DNA from: Candidatus Magasanikiibacteriota bacterium
Lineage (GTDB): Bacteria; Patescibacteriota; Patescibacteriia; Magasanikbacterales; UBA922
DNA length: 18,707 nucleotides
Direction: 5' to 3'
Assembly: GCA_023246555.1 (NCBI GenBank)
Contig: JAHFIC010000012.1
Coordinates: 1-18,707 of the forward strand
Numbering within the stretch: the first letter of the stretch is position 1; every line of letters begins with the position of its first letter. Below, in pieces: positions 12,701 to 18,707 of the stretch. A model generated the notes under the pieces. The model searched no databases and had not been told where the DNA came from. It was given only the letters and a program-made list of their open reading frames with translations. The position numbers were made by a program, and so were the translations under genes.

Positions 12701-14578
12701 TTATGGGATAAAGATACAATCACTGGCGCCCGTTATTTTTTTTGCTTCTTCACGCATTCCCTCACTCGGATTTTTTTTCATTGCTTCATACAGCCGCACG
12801 CGCTCGGGCTGGCCGAACTGCGCGTCAATCGGGAAACCGCCGCCGACGATTTTCCCGGCAGACACCGCCTCGAGCGGTAAAAGCACCCACGTGTCCGCAA
12901 GAACGCAATACGGCGGCGATTCCATCTCTAATTTTTTCCACACTGATATTGCGGCCTCGTATTCATCGCGAGACACAACCCGAAGATCAGGACCAGAGGC
13001 GTAGGTAGCTGTCGCAAACCAAGCAAATAGGAGCACCAGAACGACAGCAAAAATATTTAGATATTTCGATACCACGACATGTCGAAATATCTCCCCCATG
13101 CCCTGCAGGAAAAAAATCATGGTAAAAAACGCGAGCGTGAGATCCAATCGCCGCGTGAATAACCGGTCTCCTTCGAGCACGTACCACCCAATCACATACC
13201 CGACGAACACGCTCAGGCCGCACCACCGGAGCACACGCCACACAATCGTCCTTGGAGATTTCAAAAATCCCACCACGGCAATTCCCCACAGAAGGAGCAT
13301 GGCTGGAATCATCCACCACCGCAAAACCAAAAAGATGCTCGGGACGAAAGCGTAGCTCGGCACGTGATTAAAAAAGATATTTCCTGACAAGAAGTCATGC
13401 GGACGAATGGCAGAGGCGAAATACCAGCCGCTAAATTGCCCAACAAATTGTTTTATCATACCACCAGCATTCCATGAATCCGGCAGTCTGCTCCCGCCTC
13501 CCAAAAGATCAATGATCGGAAACAAAAGGGTGCCGCTGATCATCGCTATACCAAGAAAGATAGGTTGAATTTTCGATTGTAACTTTTCAAAATTCTTCAC
13601 CACCATTGTGACTCCGATCACCGCCCAGATGAGAAAAAAATAGAGACTGTACCCAAAGACCATAAATCCAGCAAGGGTGAGTCCAAGAATTTTGAGCGGC
13701 CGTTCTCCGGTTTCAATCGACCGAAGCCAGACCAGGAGCGCAAACAAAAACACCAGAAATCCGAAACTCACAGGCAAGGTCAAGGCGCCAAGCGCCTGAA
13801 ATGGAAAAGACATTGCCGGAAGAAACGCCAACGCGAGCCCGCGCCGCTCCGAATGAAACAAGACGAGAGCAAGCTGAAATAACAAGATGGGAACGGCAAA
13901 AGACCAAAGGATTGGCATGAGCCACCGATTGATCTCTAAGAGCGGTAATCTAGTGATGAGTGCAAGCGCCGCAGACACGCCCCAGAGCTGACCATACGCA
14001 TACTTATGCGGGATAAGAAGGGCTTCCGGTACAAAATTTCTAAATTTCGCTTGTGAACCAAAAAGTACCGGAAGCTGCACTTCGCCACGGACCAATTTTT
14101 CTTCGACCGCAATATGCCGCCATACGTCCCCTCCCCACGGCAAGACATGCGCTGCAGGCAGATATAGGTGCTGAAGCAGGGTGTGGAGGATGATCAAGAT
14201 GAGCACAGTCTTTGTAGGATATGGTGCGAGGAGAAGCAATCCAAGAATAACGGTTAAAAGAAAAAACACCGGCAGATACCCAGTAAAAATCCCCTGCCAC
14301 GGTGTTTCAAGGGATGTGGTAACGCCCGCCCAAAAAAACAAGGTCAATAAGGCAAGTAGGTAAGCCAACAAAAAAACAAGTATGTCCAATCGGCGTTTCT
14401 TGAAGGGCAGTGATTCCTCTTTTCCGACAGGCTGTCGAATGATCAGTGTCTGTCGAAAGAGGTACGCCACAGCGCACCCAGCAATAAGACTAAAAGCAAT
14501 GAGAAGCGGTGTGAGTGTATACCAGACCACTGCCATCGAGAGAAAAAAACTCCAGAAAATGAGGATCAACACGATCAT
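12701..14578 (-). CDS. Large polytopic membrane protein, GT-C-like
   Basis: The 625 residues carry about 14-16 predicted membrane segments and a soluble C-terminal domain (about 545-625) with VSRDEYEAAISVWKKL and CVLADTWVLLPLEAVSAG. After the fourth or fifth helix an extracytoplasmic loop contains GGDVWRHIAVEEK (149-161). A conserved acidic residue in an early loop (here Asp151, with His155) followed by many helices is the layout of GT-C glycosyltransferases, which use lipid-phosphate sugars on the outer face. Family assignment is inference. The loop, a PWQ motif at about 93-95 and a TRLPLLEINR stretch recur in the divergently encoded protein at 15239-17080, so the two are paralogues. It starts 9 bases after the phosphatidyltransferase stop and so is probably in its operon. 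Confidence 0.8.
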   Translation of the reverse strand: MIVLILIFWSFFLSMAVVWYTLTPLLIAFSLIAGCAVAYLFRQTLIIRQPVGKEESLPFKKRRLDILVFLLAYLLALLTLFFWAGVTTSLETPWQGIFTGYLPVFFLLTVILGLLLLAPYPTKTVLILIILHTLLQHLYLPAAHVLPWGGDVWRHIAVEEKLVRGEVQLPVLFGSQAKFRNFVPEALLIPHKYAYGQLWGVSAALALITRLPLLEINRWLMPILWSFAVPILLFQLALVLFHSERRGLALAFLPAMSFPFQALGALTLPVSFGFLVFLFALLVWLRSIETGERPLKILGLTLAGFMVFGYSLYFFLIWAVIGVTMVVKNFEKLQSKIQPIFLGIAMISGTLLFPIIDLLGGGSRLPDSWNAGGMIKQFVGQFSGWYFASAIRPHDFLSGNIFFNHVPSYAFVPSIFLVLRWWMIPAMLLLWGIAVVGFLKSPRTIVWRVLRWCGLSVFVGYVIGWYVLEGDRLFTRRLDLTLAFFTMIFFLQGMGEIFRHVVVSKYLNIFAVVLVLLFAWFATATYASGPDLRVVSRDEYEAAISVWKKLEMESPPYCVLADTWVLLPLEAVSAGKIVGGGFPIDAQFGQPERVRLYEAMKKNPSEGMREEAKKITGASDCIFIP

Positions 14579-14587
14579 ACATTGCGG

Positions 14588-15217
14588 CTAAATCCCATGC
14601 GCGAATAAGCTGACAACCGCGAATCCAATCGCCAATCCGAACAGCCAAGCGGCGAGGGTGAGAAGGTATTGAAATTCAAACAAAAGTCCCGCCAGTGTCA
14701 AAAAGACCGCCAACACTTGAAGAATCATTTTGATTTTCCCCCAGGCATTGGCGGCACGCACGCTTTTGAATTTGTATGTATATTGTGAAATGCTCGCGAT
14801 AATGATAAACATAACTTCCAATCCGAGCGTCGCGATACCGAGCAAGAAAGAAAAGTGCTGAAATACAAGAATAATCACCATGGAGCCAATGAGAAGCTTA
14901 TCCGCCAGTGGATCAAATAATTTCCCAAAATTGGTAATTTGATTCCTCGTTCTCGCAAGTGATCCATCGATAGCATCGGTGAACGCAACAAGCAGAAAGG
15001 CAATAATGCCCAAAAGGTAGCCATCATTCAAGACAAGAAAAAAAACGACCGGCGTCGCGCAAATACGAAATAGAGTTACTCGATTTGGGGTCACTGTGAT
15101 GGGAAAAAGTCTCAGGATCGTGCGTGCCATTAGATAATCGTGCGGGTGCACTTCCTGCGCGGGGAGATAGGTGAAGAGTTCCGGGTGCCGCCGGATAAAT
15201 GCGTTGATCGATTGCAT
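14588..15217 (-). CDS. CDP-alcohol phosphatidyltransferase (PgsA-like)
   Basis: A membrane enzyme that moves a phosphatidyl group from CDP-diacylglycerol to an alcohol such as glycerol-3-phosphate or inositol phosphate. The 209 residues carry the complete family signature D-x2-DG-x2-AR-x8-G-x3-D-x3-D: Asp81, Asp84-Gly85, Ala88-Arg89, Gly98, Asp102 and Asp106, preceded by TPNRVTLFR. Four to six hydrophobic segments follow. The acceptor alcohol cannot be settled, but PgsA-like phosphatidylglycerophosphate synthase is the most common answer. The frame extends upstream to 15271, but the ATG at 15217 is preferred because a promoter sits just before it and an upstream start would overlap the divergent gene. 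The leader would be about 6 bases. Confidence 0.88.
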   Translation of the reverse strand: MQSINAFIRRHPELFTYLPAQEVHPHDYLMARTILRLFPITVTPNRVTLFRICATPVVFFLVLNDGYLLGIIAFLLVAFTDAIDGSLARTRNQITNFGKLFDPLADKLLIGSMVIILVFQHFSFLLGIATLGLEVMFIIIASISQYTYKFKSVRAANAWGKIKMILQVLAVFLTLAGLLFEFQYLLTLAAWLFGLAIGFAVVSLFAHGI

Positions 15218-15232
15218 AAGAATAGCTATAGT
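15204..15232 (+). promoter_or_regulatory. Predicted promoter of the plus-strand GT-C-like gene, apparently leaderless
   Basis: TTGATC (15204-15209), a 17-base spacer and TATAGT (15227-15232). The expected start, 7 bases on, is 15239, the A of the ATG itself. Confidence 0.5.
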
Positions 15233-15257
15233 ATACGCATGTCCGACAAAAAAACAA
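15230..15257 (-). promoter_or_regulatory. Predicted promoter of the phosphatidyltransferase operon
   Basis: Minus strand: TTGTTT (15252-15257), 16 bases, TATACT (15230-15235). The expected start is near 15223, 6 bases before the ATG at 15217. The -35 lies inside the first codons of the divergent gene, and the two -10 boxes overlap. Confidence 0.45.
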
Positions 15258-17080
15258 TCTATTTTTGGCATTTCTTTACGCTGTATTTGACCATGGTTCT
15301 TTTGTGCACGGCGGCGTACTACGCCTATGGCATCACTGCACCGGTTTCTTGGGGCATTTTTGCCGTCCTAGTTGTTTTCGGCGGGTGGCTCTTCCAGAAA
15401 CGACCGACTGGGAATAAGGAAGAACAGACGGTTCAAAAAAATTCTTCTTTCTTCTTTCTTCTTTCCATCCTCTCGATTATCATTGACCTGACACTGATCA
15501 CGATACTTGTTGCCAATCGCACCGATGGCCTCCTCCCCTCGCCATGGCAGACGCTTGAACCTTGGTTTTTTTTACTGTTTGCGCTTGGGTCAGCGTGCGT
15601 TTTTTTTACCAAAAATCCACTTATCATGGCGCTCCATTTTTTTGTCATGCTCTCGGTGGCGCCAATCCTCTACCAACTTGGTTTTGGTTTTGACGCCTTT
15701 GTCCACCGGGCGACTGAATCATGGATTTATGTCCATGGCTTTATTCTTCCAAAAACGCCGTACTATATCGGCCAGTACAGCGTCATCACGTTTCTGGCGC
15801 ACATGACGCGAATACCACTGTTTTATTTGGATGTCTTTCTTGTGCCAGCCCTCGCAGCGCTGACCCTTCCGGCAACCGTTCTTGCTACGGGCAGAAAACC
15901 ATTTGTTTTCTGGCTTATCCCGTTTATCCCCTTCCTCTCGCTCCATCTCACAACGCCGCATAACTTGGTCATTCTTTATGCGCTCCTCATCGTCTTCACG
16001 TCATCTCCGAAAGAAAACCGTGCGGTTCCAATCCATGTCCCGATTCTTCTCGCGCTCGCGGCGCTGGCAACGCACCCGCTTCTTGGCGCGCCGCTCGTCG
16101 TATTTGTTGCGGGGAGCTTATTCAAGCATCGCCTGAATCAGCTCTTTACCTGTCTCGGCATGGCGTTCGTGACACCGATCCTCTTTTTTTTGAACAATCT
16201 CCGAGTTGGGGCTGAGTTCCCCCACTTCGCAAATCCCATAACACAATTCCCGGCATTCATTGCATTGTTGGCTCGGCCGTATTGGTACCTGAAACATGCC
16301 CCGCTTCGTTTTGAAGTGCTCTATGCTTGGCAATGGCTCATCGTGCCCATCGTTCTTGGACTTGCGCTCTATGGGCTCTTTCGCAAAAAAGAATACTCCT
16401 TCCTTTCTGGCGCGCTCGGACTTATCAGCTCTGCCTGGCTCCTCACATCGTGGTTCGTTTTCCCCGATGTCATATCCTATGAACAAGGCGACTATCCGCT
16501 GCGGCTCCTAAAAGCAAGCATTGTCTTTCTCCTGCCTCTTGCGATGACTGGGCTCAATCAAATTCTCTCCACGCTAAACGCTAAACGCGTTACACTCTTC
16601 GCGGCGATAGCTGCGCTTCTCCTCATGCTCTCGCTTTATTTTTCGTATCCCCAACGAAACATCAAAGCGCGTTTCCCGGGCTACAACGTGACCGCATCTG
16701 ACTTCCGCGCCGTGGAGTGGATTCATGGCCGTCATTCGGAATATGATTATATTGTGTTATCAAACCAACTGGTTTCTGCCGCCGCGCTTACGAACTACAG
16801 TTTTGCAAAATACTATGAAACTAAAAAATGGCCTCTGTTTTACTACGCCCTCCCAACCGGCGGTGAATTATACGCATACTACGGTAAAATGATTTACGAG
16901 GGACAGAAACGGGAATATATGGAAGAAGCAATGGCGCTCGCCGGCGTCGACACCGCCTACTTCGTGGTGAACTCATACTGGGCCAACTCTGAAAAAATCA
17001 TCGACGGCGCAAAAAAAACCGCCGACAGCTTTGAGAGCTTCGACGGCGGCGCGGTGTGGGTGTTTGTTTATCATCGATAA
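15239..17080 (+). CDS. Large polytopic membrane protein, GT-C-like (paralogue of the 12701-14578 protein)
   Basis: The 613 residues have about a dozen or more membrane segments and a soluble C-terminal domain (about 500-613). The loop FGFDAFVHRATESW places Asp152 and His156 at almost the same positions as Asp151 and His155 of the paralogue. PWQ (102-104) and TRIPLFYLDVFLVPAL also match. This argues for a shared ancestor and probably a shared role as an outer-face transferase or polymer-handling protein in surface glycan assembly; the reaction is unknown. The frame opens at 15140, but the earlier part lies over the phosphatidyltransferase. The ATG at 15239, at the predicted transcription start, is preferred. 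The last 10 bases overlap the converging GT4 gene. Confidence 0.8.
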   Translation: MSDKKTIYFWHFFTLYLTMVLLCTAAYYAYGITAPVSWGIFAVLVVFGGWLFQKRPTGNKEEQTVQKNSSFFFLLSILSIIIDLTLITILVANRTDGLLPSPWQTLEPWFFLLFALGSACVFFTKNPLIMALHFFVMLSVAPILYQLGFGFDAFVHRATESWIYVHGFILPKTPYYIGQYSVITFLAHMTRIPLFYLDVFLVPALAALTLPATVLATGRKPFVFWLIPFIPFLSLHLTTPHNLVILYALLIVFTSSPKENRAVPIHVPILLALAALATHPLLGAPLVVFVAGSLFKHRLNQLFTCLGMAFVTPILFFLNNLRVGAEFPHFANPITQFPAFIALLARPYWYLKHAPLRFEVLYAWQWLIVPIVLGLALYGLFRKKEYSFLSGALGLISSAWLLTSWFVFPDVISYEQGDYPLRLLKASIVFLLPLAMTGLNQILSTLNAKRVTLFAAIAALLLMLSLYFSYPQRNIKARFPGYNVTASDFRAVEWIHGRHSEYDYIVLSNQLVSAAALTNYSFAKYYETKKWPLFYYALPTGGELYAYYGKMIYEGQKREYMEEAMALAGVDTAYFVVNSYWANSEKIIDGAKKTADSFESFDGGAVWVFVYHR

Positions 17081-18255
17081 AGTGCAGAGAGTTTTTCAAC
17101 ATACTCCCCTTGCGACAGTCCGGTGAGCGACGCGGCGGTCTTTCCACCCATCTGGTGCAAAACCTCGTGATGTAGAGCGCACCAGCGCAGTTTCTCCAAG
17201 AGTGATTCTGGATTTTCCGTTTGAAAGGTCATCCCATTCTCCCTTTCATGAATCAATTCCGCGATGCCTTCCACCTTGCTGGCCAGAACCGGTACGCCAA
17301 AAGAAAAACTCTCAAAGATAACCGTTGGTGAATTTTCGTAGCACAGAGACGGAACAACTGTGACATCTGCGCTCGCGAACAATTTTGGCAACTCCTCCCG
17401 CGCCACTTTGCCATGAAGGACAATCGTGTGCCGCCCGCGCGCGAACTCTTGAAGTCGTGCGGCCTGCGACCCTGTGCCGGCGATATGCAAGACCCCGCGT
17501 CCGCCCTCGCGCAGAAATCGTAAAAACGTCTCCGCCAAAAAGACGATACCTTTGTGCTCCTCAATCTGGCCAAGATAAAGAAATTGCACTTCCGCATGCG
17601 AGGTTTTCGTGAGCGGCCGCAAATCTGTCGTTACGGGATTCCGCAAGACCACGCGCTTTGATGTGCGAAAAAATCCGCGTGATTCGTAGAAATTCAATAA
17701 GAATTGCGATGGTGAAATGACGACGTGCGGAGAACCCATGAGAGAACGGAGGAGGGCGCTATACAAAACTACGTGTAGCCCGGTGTATCGCCACGACCGC
17801 TCTCTGGTCTTGCGGATGATTCCCGATGGCTCGACGAGCTGAACATCGTGGACCGTGTGCACGTGGCGGAGCCCAAGCCGTCGAATCACCAGTGGAATGA
17901 GGAAGCTCAATCCCATGAGATTATGCGTGTGGACGACATCAGGTTCAAATTCTTGAAGGATCTTATGGACTCGCTTTGCCGCGCCGATATGAAACAAATT
18001 CACGATGTGCCACGCCAGGCGGGTGAATACTCCGTATCGGTGGCCATCGGTATGATAAAAGATATTCCACGGACGGTATCGGCAGATCATGAGCCGATCC
18101 CCTTCGCGTTCGCAGTAATCCCCCTGCGGAGTACTCGTAATCACGATCACCGTATGTCCGGCATCGAGGAGTCCCTCGACCGTCTTTACCACCACCTGTT
18201 CGGCGCCGCCACGGACGTACGGTGGGTAGAGATTATTGATAACACAGACTTTCAT
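17071..18255 (-). CDS. Glycosyltransferase family 4 (GT-B fold)
   Basis: A retaining cytosolic GT-B glycosyltransferase of 394 residues that uses an NDP-sugar. The N-terminal half begins VCVINNLYPPYVRGGAEQV, the usual acceptor-side start of the family, and contains DVVHTHNLMG. The donor half contains FLYLGQIEEHKGI, IAGTGS, HGKVAREELP and the signature PSLCYENSPTVIFES...GVPVLAS with its paired glutamates. It fits addition of a sugar to the same glycan as the GT2 enzymes, though its donor and linkage are not readable. The frame runs up to a GTG at 18312. The ATG at 18255 is preferred because it opens directly on the first Rossmann strand, and the extra 19 residues cross a short tandem repeat. 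Confidence 0.9.
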   Translation of the reverse strand: MKVCVINNLYPPYVRGGAEQVVVKTVEGLLDAGHTVIVITSTPQGDYCEREGDRLMICRYRPWNIFYHTDGHRYGVFTRLAWHIVNLFHIGAAKRVHKILQEFEPDVVHTHNLMGLSFLIPLVIRRLGLRHVHTVHDVQLVEPSGIIRKTRERSWRYTGLHVVLYSALLRSLMGSPHVVISPSQFLLNFYESRGFFRTSKRVVLRNPVTTDLRPLTKTSHAEVQFLYLGQIEEHKGIVFLAETFLRFLREGGRGVLHIAGTGSQAARLQEFARGRHTIVLHGKVAREELPKLFASADVTVVPSLCYENSPTVIFESFSFGVPVLASKVEGIAELIHERENGMTFQTENPESLLEKLRWCALHHEVLHQMGGKTAASLTGLSQGEYVEKLSALYR

Positions 18256-18262
18256 AAAAGCG

Positions 18263-18284
18263 TATAGGGTATAGGGTATAGGGT
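18263..18284. repeat. Tandem 7-bp repeat TATAGGG, three copies
   Basis: TATAGGG at 18263-18269, 18270-18276 and 18277-18283, plus one more T. It sits 7 bases upstream of the GT4 start codon. On the GT4 strand the units supply several TATACC/TATACG -10-like boxes. Confidence 0.85.
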
Positions 18285-18342
18285 TTGGAGCAACCACGCA
18301 ATATATGTACACAGAAACTCCACAGGCAGATAGATAATTTTA

Positions 18343-18371
18343 TTGTGGAAAAAAAAACAATACGCTATTAT
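18343..18371 (+). promoter_or_regulatory. Predicted promoter of dnaB
   Basis: TTGTGG (18343-18348), 17 bases, TATTAT (18366-18371). The start would be near 18378, a leader of about 25 bases without a clear Shine-Dalgarno site. Confidence 0.4.
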
Positions 18372-18402
18372 TCCTACACGCTAAACGCTCTAACCTCCGG
18401 CT

Positions 18403-18707
18403 ATGCCAGATATCACGTCAATTGAAAAAATTCCTCCCCAAAACCTAGAGGCGGAAATGTCGCTTCTGGGAGCTATTCTCCTCGACAAGGACGCCATCAT
18501 GAAAGTAGCCGATGTTATTGAACCAGTGGATTTTTATAAGAACATCCATCGCGATATTTTCGATGCGATGCTTGAACTCTATGCGAAAAATGAACCGATT
18601 GACCTTTTAACGCTTGGGAATCGATTAACGGAACGAGGACGTCTGGAACAGATCGGCGGGAGATCGTATCTGGTGCAACTCTCAAATATCGTCCCAACGG
18701 CATCGCA
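18403..18707 (+). CDS. dnaB: Replicative DNA helicase DnaB, N-terminal part (cut by window edge)
   Basis: DnaB is the hexameric helicase that unwinds the replication fork. The first 101 codons are visible and match the N-terminal collar domain: PPQNLEAEMSLLGAILLDKD (about 11-30), then VADVIEPVDFYKNIHRDIF, the PIDLLTLGNRL helix and GGRSYLVQLSNIVPTA. The RecA-like ATPase domain lies beyond the window. The ATG at 18403 gives the usual short lead into the domain; the region just before it (ACCTCCGGCT) has no ribosome-binding site. It is transcribed divergently from the GT4 gene and does not belong to the glycan block. Confidence 0.93.
   Translation, partial: MPDITSIEKIPPQNLEAEMSLLGAILLDKDAIMKVADVIEPVDFYKNIHRDIFDAMLELYAKNEPIDLLTLGNRLTERGRLEQIGGRSYLVQLSNIVPTAS

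Noticed and set aside
12378..13004. A 208-codon plus-strand frame
   Set aside because: It is antisense to the 62-residue gene and to the end of the membrane protein gene. It has no recognisable domain and no ribosome site.
18263..18284. Telomere-like or CRISPR-like repeat
   Set aside because: Three uninterrupted 7-bp units without spacers inside a chromosome region; it is a simple tandem repeat.

Overview
The window looks like a chromosomal segment of a Candidate Phyla Radiation (Patescibacteria, Parcubacteria-like) bacterium. The grounds are gene content rather than a marker search. There is a PEGA-domain membrane protein of the kind common in that group, compact operons with overlapping genes, mostly poor Shine-Dalgarno signals, and a glycan gene block built from many small glycosyltransferases. 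The genetic code is standard: TGA, TAA and TAG all act as stops. The lineage call is inference.

Layout. Positions 1-2681 (minus) hold an operon murA (MurA-like) > ctp (S41 protease) > riboflavin kinase (cut by the window edge). A divergent overlapping promoter pair at 2681-2736 separates it from a plus-strand PEGA protein (2740-4077). Positions 4074-8001 (minus) hold three family-2 glycosyltransferases and a long-form RmlA. Positions 8002-8650 hold no credible protein gene; they carry a consensus promoter, a strongly folded RNA and an intrinsic terminator, all on the plus strand. Positions 8651-11756 (minus) hold HIT > (gene remnant) > rmlB > an NRS/ER-like epimerase/reductase > a fourth GT2. 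Positions 11757-12431 are again without a credible protein gene and hold a second RNA gene or leader on the minus strand, a near-continuous string of about a dozen hairpins behind another consensus promoter. A 62-residue protein gene with its own terminator follows (12432-12620). Positions 12701-15217 (minus) hold a CDP-alcohol phosphatidyltransferase and a large GT-C-like membrane protein. A paralogue of the latter is divergently transcribed at 15239-17080. Next come a GT4 glycosyltransferase (17071-18255, minus) and the start of dnaB (18403 to the edge, plus).

How it works together. RmlA, RmlB and the NRS/ER-like protein can supply activated L-rhamnose without separate RmlC or RmlD. Four GT2s, one GT4 and two GT-C-like membrane proteins could assemble and export or attach a rhamnose-containing surface glycan. 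MurA and Ctp concern the cell wall and envelope proteolysis. The phosphatidyltransferase makes phospholipid headgroups.

The most unusual content is the two large, structured, apparently non-coding RNAs flanking the rmlB block in opposite orientations. Each has a TTGACA-17-TAnAnT promoter and an intrinsic terminator. I do not recognise either as tmRNA, RNase P RNA, SRP RNA, 6S RNA or a known riboswitch.
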